64,000 nt of DNA. Source: an uncultured Eubacteriales bacterium. Lineage in GTDB: Bacteria; Bacillota; Clostridia; Christensenellales; UBA1242. Location: assembly GCA_900551855.1 (NCBI GenBank), contig URXM01000002.1:186001-250000 (forward strand). The letters are read 5' to 3'. Position numbers and translations under genes: made by a program. This document shows, piece after piece, positions 1-8,245 of the stretch (within the stretch, counting starts at the first letter, position 1; the number at the start of each line of letters is the position of its first letter). The notes under the pieces were generated by a model. That model made no database searches. It worked only from the letters and a program-made list of their open reading frames with translations, and was not told the DNA's origin.

Positions 1-1
1 T

Positions 2-703
2 GCATTGACTTATATTTTCCCGCTGAACTCTGATTATTTGTTGTCATTGGGCTATGATGAGAATGATGTAAAAACTTATAAATTTTATTTGACAACTTAT
101 GTCAATGCTCTTGCACAAAGCAACAAAGAGAAGGAAACTGATGGAACAACAGTTGGCGACTGTGTATATTTTTCTGATGTTGATGGAATAGGATTTTCTA
201 TTAAATTTGAGAATTTGCAAGCACAAAAAGAATTTTTTAATATTGAAGATAATGAAGAGAATGAAACTTCTTCCGACAACAAAGTAAGTGGATTTTTTAT
301 CAAGAAGATAGAATTGAAAACAAAATTTCCTGTTTCTTCTTCAAAATCAGCAGGCGATTTGAAAATGATTTGCAACATGGCTATTTCTTCTTGGTGCAAT
401 AATAATGATATTGCAGATGATCAAAAGTTGAAGATTTTGGATTATTTAGAGAATTCTATTTTTATATATGATTTTGCAACGCAACAAAAAAACTTGAAAT
501 CAGATGTTATGTATAGTGATGAATACTTTTATCACAATGTCTTTATAAAAACAATGGATGATATAGAAGAAAATAACGAGATAGTTTTTTGGGTGACTTA
601 TGCAAACCGACCAGTTTGGTATGCTTTTGCAGTTGTTGTTGTGGTGGTTGGAATGGTGTGCGCTTACTATTTTTTGATTAGAAAAAACAAAAAGAAAAAT
701 TGA
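2..703 (+). CDS. C-terminal part of a membrane-anchored extracytoplasmic protein (5' truncated)
   Basis: The reading frame is open from the first bases of the window, so the start lies outside it. An internal TTG at position 5 is an artefact of the cut and not a credible start. About 233 residues are visible. The body is acidic, hydrophilic and has no recognisable catalytic motif. The end has a strongly hydrophobic segment rich in Val (positions 616-680, core AFAVVVVVVGMVCAYYFL) followed by the basic tail IRKNKKKN and the stop. This is the same C-terminal layout (one TM helix plus a short Lys/Arg tail, no LPXTG) as in the three large surface proteins later in the window. The body is therefore probably outside the cell, held by the C-terminal helix. 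I do not recognise the family. Confidence 0.7.
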   Translation, partial: ALTYIFPLNSDYLLSLGYDENDVKTYKFYLTTYVNALAQSNKEKETDGTTVGDCVYFSDVDGIGFSIKFENLQAQKEFFNIEDNEENETSSDNKVSGFFIKKIELKTKFPVSSSKSAGDLKMICNMAISSWCNNNDIADDQKLKILDYLENSIFIYDFATQQKNLKSDVMYSDEYFYHNVFIKTMDDIEENNEIVFWVTYANRPVWYAFAVVVVVVGMVCAYYFLIRKNKKKN

Positions 704-720
704 TTTTATATAAAATTATG

Positions 721-763
721 AAAAATTGTCCACAATGTTTTTATGTGTGGACAAATTTTTTTT
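721..763 (+). terminator. Intrinsic terminator after the first gene
   Basis: A perfect 9-bp stem TTGTCCACA (726-734) pairs with TGTGGACAA (746-754), with an 11-nt loop and a following run of T (756-763). An A-run before the stem makes it look partly bidirectional. It separates the partial gene from typA. Confidence 0.85.
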
Positions 764-771
764 ATAAAATA

Positions 772-800
772 TTGAGTTTTGTCTAAAAAAGTGTTATAAT
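772..800 (+). promoter_or_regulatory. typA promoter
   Basis: A -35 box TTGAGT (772-777), a 17-nt spacer and a perfect -10 box TATAAT (795-800) lie 34 nt before the typA start. The start has an SD-like GAGGAAG at 821-827. Confidence 0.75.
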
Positions 801-833
801 ATACAAGTTGTTAATACAGAGAGGAAGAAAAAA

Positions 834-2666
834 ATGGAAAATGCTAATATTAGAAACATTGCGATTATTGCTCACGTTGACCACGGTAAAACATCTTTGG
901 TTAACGAATTATTGAAACAAGGAAATGTATTTAGAGAGAATCAAGTTGTTGAAGATAGAGTTATGGACAGCAACGCTCTTGAAAAAGAAAGAGGTATTAC
1001 TATTTTGTCAAAAAATACTTCTTGCTTTTATAATGGGATAAAAATCAATGTTATCGACACTCCGGGACATGCTGACTTCGGTGGAGAAGTAGAAAGAGTT
1101 TTGAAGATGGTTGATGGCGTTCTTTTGGTTGTTGATGCGTTTGAAGGCCCAATGCCACAAACAAGATTTGTGCTTGAAAAAGCTTTGGCTTTGAAACTTA
1201 AAGTTGTTGTAGTTATCAACAAAATCGACAGACCAGATGCCAGAGTAAAAGAAGTTATTGATGAAGTTTTGGAATTGTTCTTGGAACTTGACGCAAACGA
1301 AGATCAATTAAACTCTCCATTTGTGTTTGCTTCTGCTAGACTTGGTATTGCTTCAACAGATCCAGATGTTCGTGGAACAGATATGAAACCTTTGTTTGAA
1401 ACAATTATCAAACACATTCCTGCACCACAGGGAAACATAGATCAACCATTGAAGATGTTGGTATCTTCTGCAGAGCACAACGATTATGTTGGAAAGTTGG
1501 CCGTAGGTAAAATCGATCGTGGAGAAATCAGAGTTGGACAAAATGTTGTTGTTTGCAACTACCATGATGAAACAAAGAAAGTTAAATCAAAAATCGTAAG
1601 TTTGTATGTTTATGAAGGACTTAAGAGAGTTCCAGTTGAAAAAGCTGATTTTGGTGAAATTGTTTGCGTTGCTGGTATTGATGATGTGACTATTGGTGAT
1701 ACCATTTGTGACGAAAACTGTGTTGAACCTATTGAATTTGTAAAAATTGCAGAACCAAGTGTTGAAATGACATTTATGGTAAATGACAGTCCTTTTGCTG
1801 GTCGTGAAGGTAAGTTTGTCACATCAAGACACTTGAGAGACAGACTTTATAAAGAAGCTATCAAAGACCTTTCATTGAAGGTTGAAGACGGAGAAACAGC
1901 TGACAAGTTTAAAGTTCGTGGAAGAGGAGAAATGCATCTTTCAATTTTGATTGAAAACATGCGTAGAGATGGATACGAATTCCAAGTAAGCCAGCCAAAA
2001 GTTTTGATTAAAACAATCGATGGTGTAAAATGTGAACCTATTGACAGACTTTATCTTGATGTTCCTGAAGACTGCGTTGGAACTGTTATGAACAAGATGG
2101 GTGTAAGAAAAGGCGATCTTCAAAATATGACTCCACATGGAAATCGTATGAGAATGGAATTTTTGATCCCTTCAAGAGGACTCTTTGGATTTAAGTCAGA
2201 ATTTTTGACTGATACTCGTGGTGAAGGTATTATCAATTCAATTTTCTATGATTATGAACCATATAAGGGAGAAATCAAGCGTAGAGATTATGGCTCTTTG
2301 ATTGCTCACGAAGAAGGTGTGACAATTGTTTATGGGCTTTACAATGCTCAAGAAAGAGGAGAATTGTTTGTTGGTCCTGGCGTTCCTGTTTATGCCGGAA
2401 TGGTTATTGGAGAAAATCCAAAGGGCGGAGACATCGTCGTAAATGTTTGCAAGACAAAACATCTTTCAAACTGCCGTGCTTCAGGTTCTGATGATGCTTT
2501 GAGACTTACTCCACCAAGAGTTATGAGTTTGGAAGACTGCATCGAATTCTTAGGTGATGATGAATATTTGGAAGTCACTCCAAAATCTATTAGAATTAGA
2601 AAAATTATTCTTGATCACAATCTCAGATTGAGAGAAAGAGGAAAAATGTTGCGTGGTGAAATTTAA
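834..2666 (+). CDS. typA: Translational GTPase TypA/BipA
   Basis: A ribosome-associated GTPase of the EF-G-like family, linked in other bacteria to 50S assembly and stress growth. The G1 loop AHVDHGKTSL is at residues 13-22, the switch II DTPGH at about 75 and NKID at about 129-132. EF-G-like domains II, III and V follow, with the family-typical C-terminal extension to residue 610, the normal length for TypA. Motifs such as RGRGEMHLSI and PSRGLFGFKSEF are characteristic of TypA rather than LepA or EF-G. The SD is GAGGAAG with a 6-nt gap to ATG. The gene has its own promoter and terminator, so it is probably monocistronic. Confidence 0.97.
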   Translation: MENANIRNIAIIAHVDHGKTSLVNELLKQGNVFRENQVVEDRVMDSNALEKERGITILSKNTSCFYNGIKINVIDTPGHADFGGEVERVLKMVDGVLLVVDAFEGPMPQTRFVLEKALALKLKVVVVINKIDRPDARVKEVIDEVLELFLELDANEDQLNSPFVFASARLGIASTDPDVRGTDMKPLFETIIKHIPAPQGNIDQPLKMLVSSAEHNDYVGKLAVGKIDRGEIRVGQNVVVCNYHDETKKVKSKIVSLYVYEGLKRVPVEKADFGEIVCVAGIDDVTIGDTICDENCVEPIEFVKIAEPSVEMTFMVNDSPFAGREGKFVTSRHLRDRLYKEAIKDLSLKVEDGETADKFKVRGRGEMHLSILIENMRRDGYEFQVSQPKVLIKTIDGVKCEPIDRLYLDVPEDCVGTVMNKMGVRKGDLQNMTPHGNRMRMEFLIPSRGLFGFKSEFLTDTRGEGIINSIFYDYEPYKGEIKRRDYGSLIAHEEGVTIVYGLYNAQERGELFVGPGVPVYAGMVIGENPKGGDIVVNVCKTKHLSNCRASGSDDALRLTPPRVMSLEDCIEFLGDDEYLEVTPKSIRIRKIILDHNLRLRERGKMLRGEI

Positions 2667-2690
2667 GAGGTTGTTTAACCTCTTTTTTTC
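2665..2690 (+). terminator. typA terminator
   Basis: The stem AAGAGGTT (2665-2672) pairs with AACCTCTT (2677-2684) across a 4-nt loop and is followed by a T run. The left arm starts inside the typA stop codon. Confidence 0.9.
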
Positions 2691-2721
2691 TTGCTTTATT
2701 TTGATTGTTTATTTTTATAAA

Positions 2722-2750
2722 TTGACAAACACCTTTAATATTGCTATACT
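2722..2750 (+). promoter_or_regulatory. Strong promoter of the dnaB operon
   Basis: A consensus -35 TTGACA (2722-2727), a 17-nt spacer and -10 TATACT (2745-2750). It is one of the best sigma-A-type matches in the window. It sits 20 nt before the 83-residue membrane protein gene and drives it, dnaB and probably the next two genes. Confidence 0.85.
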
Positions 2751-2770
2751 TAGTCTATTAAAGGAATGAA

Positions 2771-3022
2771 ATGAAAAGTACCGAAAAACAAGAATTGAAA
2801 CTTAAGCTTAAAAGATTGGGACTATTTATGTTGATAGTTTTTCTTCCTATTCTTATAGTTAGTATTCTTATGGTTTGGGGAAAAGTTCCTCAATGGTTGA
2901 ATATTTTGGTTTTGGTTATCCTTCTTTTTATTTTATATTTTCTTTACGCTTGGCTTTGTTCTATATTGGATAAGAAGAGACAAGAGCGTTTAAGCAAGAA
3001 AAAAGATCCTTTTTCTGATTAG
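2771..3022 (+). CDS. Small two-helix membrane protein
   Basis: An 83-residue protein with a basic N-terminus (KLKLKRLG), two hydrophobic segments at about residues 16-35 and 42-63, and a very basic Lys/Arg C-terminal tail (DKKRQERLSKKK). The likely topology is two TM helices with both termini in the cytoplasm. An SD (AAAGGA) precedes the ATG. Its stop TAG (3020-3022) is followed within a dozen bases by dnaB, so the two are co-transcribed. I do not recognise the family. The placement with a replicative helicase does not by itself indicate a role in replication. Confidence 0.75.
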   Translation: MKSTEKQELKLKLKRLGLFMLIVFLPILIVSILMVWGKVPQWLNILVLVILLFILYFLYAWLCSILDKKRQERLSKKKDPFSD

Positions 3023-3033
3023 TGGAGGACAAG

Positions 3034-4386
3034 ATGGCAGATTATAAAATTTTACCAAATAGTTTGGAAGCAGAACAGGCTTTGCTTGGCTGTATTTTGT
3101 TGGATAATGATGCACAAGCAGATATTTTTTCTGCTGTCAATGTAGAAGATTTTTATTCTGAAGCACACAGAAACATTTATGACAGCATGGTAAAAGTTTA
3201 CAACAAAAGTATTCCTGTTGACTTTGTGACTTTGACAAATCAATTGGAAGTTGAAAAGAAGTTGGAAACTATTGGTGGAATTGACTATATCACTTATCTT
3301 ACAAACGTTGTTCCTTCAGCTGCAAACTTTCAACATTATTTAAATATAGTAAAAAACAGTTCGGTAAGGCGTCACCTTATTTCCGAAGCACAAGAAATCA
3401 TTAAATCTGCTTTTGACAGTGAAGATGGCGAAAAGGCGATGAGAGAAGCGGAAAAAAGAATTTTTGATTTGTCTCAAAAAGAAACTTCTTCTGACCTTGA
3501 GCTTGTAGGAAAACCAGGCGGAACACTTACAACAGTTTTGAAACAAATTTCCGAACTTGCCGAAAACAAAGGTAAGATGAGAGGAATTCCAACAGGCTAT
3601 AAAGATTTTGATGCTATTACAAACGGACTTCAAAACAGCGATTTGATTTTGCTTGCCGCTCGTCCTGGTGTTGGTAAAACTTCTTTCGCTATGAACATAG
3701 CTGTAGAGGCTGCTGTAAATGAAGATAAAAAAGTTGCAATCTTTGCTCTTGAAATGTCAAAAGAACAACTTATGCAAAGAGCTTTATCTTCCCTTGCAAA
3801 AGTAAATCTTTCTCATGTTCTTAGAGGGAATATGGATTCTGAAGAATGGAAGAGAATTTGGACTGCAGAGAAGAAACTTGCACAAAGCGGGATTTATGTT
3901 GATGATTCATCAATGATAACTCCTTTTGAAATCATTTCTAAATGTAGAAAACTTAAAATGACAGAAGGCCTTGACTTGATCGTTATCGACTATTTGCAGT
4001 TGATGACAATGGGAAAGTCAAACAGAGAGTCAAGAACTCAAGAAGTCAGTGATTTGACAAGAACTTTGAAAATTGCGGCAAAAGAATTGAATGTTCCAAT
4101 TATTTTGCTTTCACAACTTTCTCGTGCTGTTGAAGTGCGTGAAGATCATAGACCTGTACTTTCCGACTTGCGTGAATCTGGTTCTATTGAACAAGATGCT
4201 GATATTGTTTTGTTTTTATACAATCCTGAAAAATACAATGATGTTGTCACAGAAGATGAGCCAGGAACTGTTTATTTGCTTATTGCAAAGCACAGAAATG
4301 GTAGCACTGGAGAAGTTAAACTCAAATGGGTTGGAGAATACACAACATATCTCAACCATGATGAAAAAATTCAAGTCGAAGAATAG
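3034..4386 (+). CDS. dnaB: Replicative DNA helicase DnaB
   Basis: The hexameric 5'-3' helicase that unwinds DNA ahead of the fork. An N-terminal helical collar domain (LPNSLEAEQALLG near the start) is followed by a RecA-like motor. Walker A is in RPGVGKTSF at about residues 209-218, Walker B in IVIDYLQLM near 316-324, and the DnaB motifs QEVSDLTRTLKIAAKEL and SQLSRAVE follow. The length of 450 residues is normal. An in-frame GTG at 3022 overlaps the upstream stop, but ATG 3034 with GGAGG at 3024-3028 is the more likely start. No intein or insertion is seen. The gene lies between a small membrane protein and two envelope proteins in one operon. Confidence 0.97.
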   Translation: MADYKILPNSLEAEQALLGCILLDNDAQADIFSAVNVEDFYSEAHRNIYDSMVKVYNKSIPVDFVTLTNQLEVEKKLETIGGIDYITYLTNVVPSAANFQHYLNIVKNSSVRRHLISEAQEIIKSAFDSEDGEKAMREAEKRIFDLSQKETSSDLELVGKPGGTLTTVLKQISELAENKGKMRGIPTGYKDFDAITNGLQNSDLILLAARPGVGKTSFAMNIAVEAAVNEDKKVAIFALEMSKEQLMQRALSSLAKVNLSHVLRGNMDSEEWKRIWTAEKKLAQSGIYVDDSSMITPFEIISKCRKLKMTEGLDLIVIDYLQLMTMGKSNRESRTQEVSDLTRTLKIAAKELNVPIILLSQLSRAVEVREDHRPVLSDLRESGSIEQDADIVLFLYNPEKYNDVVTEDEPGTVYLLIAKHRNGSTGEVKLKWVGEYTTYLNHDEKIQVEE

Positions 4387-4397
4387 AAGGAGAAAGC

Positions 4398-5210
4398 ATG
4401 AAAAGAAAAGGTTTTATAGTTGTTTTAATTTTGGCTATTGTGGCTGTCATTTTGACAATTGTGTTTATCAATTTGTTTAAAGAACGAGACACAGAAAAAC
4501 TTTCCAAAAGTGTAAATACTTATGTTTCAGATGGTTATTTGGATAATGAAAGTGAAGAATATTTGACCATAAATGATTATTTGTCAAACATTTACAGCAA
4601 AATTTCTTCCATGAGCGAGAAAACAGAAGTTAAGAATTATCAAGATTCTTACAAAGCTTATGTAGTTTATGGCGAATTCATGAACAGGCAAATTGTTTTT
4701 TCTGAATACACAGAAACATATAAAAATGAAAGAAAAAAGATTGAAACTGATTTAAAGAAAGGGCAAAATGTTGCAGAAGATTTGACTGCGTACATTATTG
4801 AAAACAAAGATTTGACAGGTGAAAGTGGTTATTGGCAAGCAAACACTTGGGCAAACTGCAAAGGTTATATGAGTGATTTGTTTGGATATACTTCTGATGC
4901 TTTCAATCGCTTGGGAGATGTTTATACAGCATCAGTAACTTCACCATTGATGAATAACGATTTGACCGCACTTATATTTAACACAACAAAAGAACTTTCA
5001 AACAAAATTTCAGAAAACCTTAATCAAGATGCAAGTTGTGGAGAAGCATTATATAATTTTGTAAACATTTATCTTGTACAAAGCAAAGAAAATGTCATTT
5101 TAAATTTCAACTACAATGCCGTTCAACAAGAAAACATTAAAAAAATAAATGAAAAAAGTGAAGGCTGGGAAAGTTTGTATAATGATTTTCTTCAAGGAAA
5201 TATTGGTTAA
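4398..5210 (+). CDS. Unknown single-TM extracytoplasmic protein
   Basis: A 270-residue protein with a short basic N-terminus (MKRKG) and one long hydrophobic segment at residues 5-27 (FIVVLILAIVAVILTIVF). This is an uncleaved signal anchor or signal peptide. The rest is hydrophilic, rich in Lys, Glu, Asn and Tyr, probably mostly helical, with no motif I recognise. The SD AAGGAG lies 7 nt before ATG. It starts 11 nt after the dnaB stop and ends 12 nt before a lipoprotein gene, so it is in the dnaB operon. The pairing with a lipoprotein of similar composition suggests that the two work together at the outer face of the membrane; this is inference. Confidence 0.75.
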   Translation: MKRKGFIVVLILAIVAVILTIVFINLFKERDTEKLSKSVNTYVSDGYLDNESEEYLTINDYLSNIYSKISSMSEKTEVKNYQDSYKAYVVYGEFMNRQIVFSEYTETYKNERKKIETDLKKGQNVAEDLTAYIIENKDLTGESGYWQANTWANCKGYMSDLFGYTSDAFNRLGDVYTASVTSPLMNNDLTALIFNTTKELSNKISENLNQDASCGEALYNFVNIYLVQSKENVILNFNYNAVQQENIKKINEKSEGWESLYNDFLQGNIG

Positions 5211-5222
5211 TAGGAGGAAGTT

Positions 5223-6305
5223 ATGAAGTTAAAAAAGACTTTGACATGTTTGGCTTTGGGATGCTGTTCTGTTTTGACTATGTTTGGTCTTAGTGGATGC
5301 GGTGGGGTTTCTACTAAAACATTGCAAGAAAATTTTGACAAGTTGGATGCAACTTATCAAGAATATTCTGAAGTCTTCAAACAAGGTACTGTTGAAAATT
5401 TAGATACAAATTATTTTATATCTTACGGGTCTGTTGTTGATGGATATATTGACGAACAAAAAGAGGGGTATGTTGAACTTTTAGATGTTTACAATTCAAC
5501 TTTAGTTATTTCAAGTGATTATATTGACAACAACAAAGAATATGTAAAAAATTTGGATGACAAAGCTTTGTCAAAAGAAACAAAATCAGCAATCAAAGAA
5601 TTGAATTCAAGTTTGGTTGATTATACTGATACTATTTCAGAGTTTGTTAGAGCTAGAAGTAATTTTATAGATTATTTTGAACAATTCAATGGACAATTGT
5701 CAGAAGAATCAAGCAATGCCTATTTGCGTAAATTTAAAAGATCTTATGGCGCACTTGTAAGCCAAAATATAGAAGTTTCAATGAATTTGGCAAAAACAAT
5801 TGAAACAAGCGAAATTTTTGAATTGTTGAAGAAGACAACTCCAACTGAAAATGATACAAAAATCATGAAAGAGTATATAAGAGCAAAAATACTTCCAATT
5901 TTTAGTGAATTTAAAATAACAGAAATTGAAAATAATTTGAATTGGAATGGTCAGGCTCAGACAGAAACAAAAACAAGAATTGATGATTTGTTGGCATTGT
6001 TGGAAAGAGAATTTTCAACATATAAAGCAAGATTTGTTGGCTCAAATTCTGCATTAAACACTCTTACATCAGAAGAGATGAACAAATTGTTTGATTATAT
6101 CGGAGACTTTTTATCTGAAACCGATGTATATATGAAAGCCTTAAAGAGCTTGAATATAAGCGCGTTGTCTGTTGATTATGACAACGATTTGGAAAAATAT
6201 AAAGAGAAAAATCCTTTTGCCGAAGTGTATTTGGAGAAAATGGAACAATTTATTGAAATTACATTACCAAATTTTATGAATCAAGTTGTAAATATTATAT
6301 ACTAA
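5223..6305 (+). CDS. Predicted lipoprotein of unknown function
   Basis: A 360-residue protein with a classic lipoprotein signal. A basic start MKLKK and a hydrophobic stretch lead to the lipobox LSGC, with the lipidated Cys at residue 26, followed by GG. The mature part is hydrophilic and probably largely alpha-helical, resembling in style the product of the gene just upstream. The SD AGGAGG (5213-5218) gives a clear start. It is the last gene of the dnaB operon before the hairpin at 6309-6334. I cannot assign a family; there is no solute-binding or enzyme signature. Confidence 0.8.
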   Translation: MKLKKTLTCLALGCCSVLTMFGLSGCGGVSTKTLQENFDKLDATYQEYSEVFKQGTVENLDTNYFISYGSVVDGYIDEQKEGYVELLDVYNSTLVISSDYIDNNKEYVKNLDDKALSKETKSAIKELNSSLVDYTDTISEFVRARSNFIDYFEQFNGQLSEESSNAYLRKFKRSYGALVSQNIEVSMNLAKTIETSEIFELLKKTTPTENDTKIMKEYIRAKILPIFSEFKITEIENNLNWNGQAQTETKTRIDDLLALLEREFSTYKARFVGSNSALNTLTSEEMNKLFDYIGDFLSETDVYMKALKSLNISALSVDYDNDLEKYKEKNPFAEVYLEKMEQFIEITLPNFMNQVVNIIY

Positions 6306-6308
6306 TTA

Positions 6309-6336
6309 TTAAACTCACTTTGTTGTGAGTTTAATT
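6309..6336 (+). terminator. Hairpin at the end of the dnaB operon
   Basis: A perfect 10-bp stem TTAAACTCAC (6309-6318) pairs with GTGAGTTTAA (6325-6334) across a 6-nt loop. Only TTGTTA follows, so the T-tract is poor and termination may be partial, allowing read-through into gltX. A TATAAT at 6339-6344 could be a -10 for gltX, but no matching -35 is clear. Confidence 0.6.
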
Positions 6337-6362
6337 GTTATAATTAAGGAGAAAAAATTATT

Positions 6363-7994
6363 ATGAACAATAAAGAGTTGGCTGATTTGTTGTTTCCAGA
6401 CAATAAACTTACAGTTGAAGAAATTGAAAAAAGATACCCAAAAAGAAATTTGCCAGAAGGTGCTTATGTGACAAGATTTGCACCAAGTCCAACAGGTTAT
6501 ATGCATTTGGGTGGATTTTTTCAAGCATTGATAGATTATAACATTGCAAAGCGTAGCAACGGAGTTTTTTATTTGAGAATTGAAGACACTGACAATAAAA
6601 GAGAAATATCTGGTGCTAGTGCAATTATTATGGGGATTTTAAATGAATATGGGTTGACTCCAGATGAATACCAATTGAAAGGCGGAGTGACAGTTGGAGA
6701 TTATGGCCCATATTATCAAAGTGAGCGACAAGAAATTTATAAGGCATATGCAAAAAAATTGGTAGAAGAAGGAAAGGCATTCCCTTGTTTTTGTAGAAAA
6801 ACAGAAGGTCTTGATGATGTCAAAGAAAAAAGAGAAAAGAAATTTGCTGTTGGTATAAATGAAGACAAGGATCCTTGCAGAAATTTAACAATTGAACAAA
6901 TAAGAGAATATTTGAAAGATGGCAAGAAATTTGCTATCCGTTTGAAAACTCAAGGAGATGGAACAAAGAAGATAAAATTCCATGATGGCTCTAAAGGTGA
7001 TGTAGAAATTGCAGAAAATTGTTCTGATGCGATTTTGCTTAAAAATGACTTGATGCCAACATATCATTTTGCACATGCAATTGATGATACTTTGATGGGA
7101 ACTACTGTTGTTGTTCGTGGAGAAGAATGGTTGCCTTCTTATCCTTTGCACAAAGAAATTTTTGAAGCTTTGGGATTTAAACAACCAAAATATATTCATA
7201 CACCTTTGATTTATAAATTTAATGAAAAGGGAAACAAGATAAAAATATCAAAGCGTAAACATCCAGAAGCAGATATGAGATATTTTGATAAGGAAGGCTA
7301 TGACAGACAAGCAATTGTTGAATATTTGATGAATTTAATAAATTCTAATTTTGAACAATGGCGTGCTACTCACAAAAATGATGATATTATGAAGTTTCCT
7401 TTTGATGGATTTAATATCACTGCAAATACTCCTATTTTTGATTTCGTAAAATTGAACGATGTTTCAAAAGAAATTATATCTCATTACACCGCTGAAGAAT
7501 GTTATAATCAACTTCTTGCTTGGGCGAGAGAATATTCTTTGGAAAATGTTGATTATTTGGTTAAAGACAAAGATTATGTGACAAAAGTATTAAACATTGA
7601 CAGAGAAAAACCAAAACCAAGAAAAGATATTTATAAATGGAGTATGTTTTTTGATTTGTTTGATTATATGTTTAGCGCTCCAAAGAAATTTGAAATTGAT
7701 GAAGAACACAAGAAAGATTTTGAACATGTTTTGAGAGAATATAAAAAATATATCAATCTATCTTCAAAAGAAGCTTGGTTTGACAACATTAAGAAAATGG
7801 CAGAAAGTTTGGGTTATGCTGTTGACAACAAAGCATATAAAGCAAATCCAGAAAAGTTTAAAGGCAATGTTGCTACTGTTTGCGAATATATTAGAGTGGC
7901 AATTACTGGACACAAAAATTCTCCAGACCTTTATGAAATTATGACTCTGCTTGGCGAAAAAGAAGTTTTGGAAAGAATGGCAGAATTTGCATAA
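6363..7994 (+). CDS. gltX: Glutamate-tRNA ligase
   Basis: A class I aminoacyl-tRNA synthetase that charges tRNA-Glu. The HIGH-type motif is in PSPTGYMHLGG at residues 41-51 and the KMSKS-type motif is KISKR at about 294-298. The catalytic-core sequence YLRIEDTDNKRE is clear. At 543 residues it is longer than the common bacterial form of about 480-500, with extra sequence in the C-terminal half. An SD GGAG lies upstream with a rather long spacing of 11 nt. It could charge both tRNA-Glu and tRNA-Gln if the organism lacks glutaminyl-tRNA synthetase, but that cannot be judged here. Confidence 0.93.
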   Translation: MNNKELADLLFPDNKLTVEEIEKRYPKRNLPEGAYVTRFAPSPTGYMHLGGFFQALIDYNIAKRSNGVFYLRIEDTDNKREISGASAIIMGILNEYGLTPDEYQLKGGVTVGDYGPYYQSERQEIYKAYAKKLVEEGKAFPCFCRKTEGLDDVKEKREKKFAVGINEDKDPCRNLTIEQIREYLKDGKKFAIRLKTQGDGTKKIKFHDGSKGDVEIAENCSDAILLKNDLMPTYHFAHAIDDTLMGTTVVVRGEEWLPSYPLHKEIFEALGFKQPKYIHTPLIYKFNEKGNKIKISKRKHPEADMRYFDKEGYDRQAIVEYLMNLINSNFEQWRATHKNDDIMKFPFDGFNITANTPIFDFVKLNDVSKEIISHYTAEECYNQLLAWAREYSLENVDYLVKDKDYVTKVLNIDREKPKPRKDIYKWSMFFDLFDYMFSAPKKFEIDEEHKKDFEHVLREYKKYINLSSKEAWFDNIKKMAESLGYAVDNKAYKANPEKFKGNVATVCEYIRVAITGHKNSPDLYEIMTLLGEKEVLERMAEFA

Positions 7995-8245
7995 TAAATA
8001 ATAAAAAATTAGTATTTTTAATATTTTTTTGGTATATGTTCAAGAATATTTATAATTTTTAATTATTTAAAACAAAATATTTAATAAAAATGCTATATAT
8101 TCGTGTTTATATGAAGAATAAATAGTTTTTAAATAATTAAATTGATAATTTTCTGCTTATTTTTAATAAAAAACACATTAAAATCAATAAAATTTTGAAA
8201 AATAAATAAAAAATAAAATAAATATTATCATTTTGGAGATAAAAA
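7995..8245 (+). other. Very AT-rich intergenic region before trpS
   Basis: About 250 bases of nearly pure A/T with no open reading frame. Several -10-like hexamers occur; TTGATA (8142-8147) with TAATAA (8164-8169) at a 16-nt spacing is a weak promoter candidate. I looked for a T-box leader and found neither the conserved T-box sequence nor a terminator/antiterminator pair. Confidence 0.5.

Noticed and set aside
5..703. Complete 232-residue gene starting at TTG 5
   Set aside because: The frame is open to the window edge and TTG has no SD in view; it is the 3' part of a longer gene.
3022..3033. GTG start for dnaB
   Set aside because: GGAGG at 3024-3028 lies inside this extension, which fixes the start at ATG 3034.
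4091..4480. 129-residue plus-strand frame across the dnaB end
   Set aside because: Overlaps dnaB and the next gene in another frame and has no SD; the real genes have strong SDs and protein-like sequence.
8000..8245. T-box riboswitch upstream of trpS
   Set aside because: The region is nearly pure A/T, without a T-box consensus, a specifier stem or a terminator/antiterminator pair.
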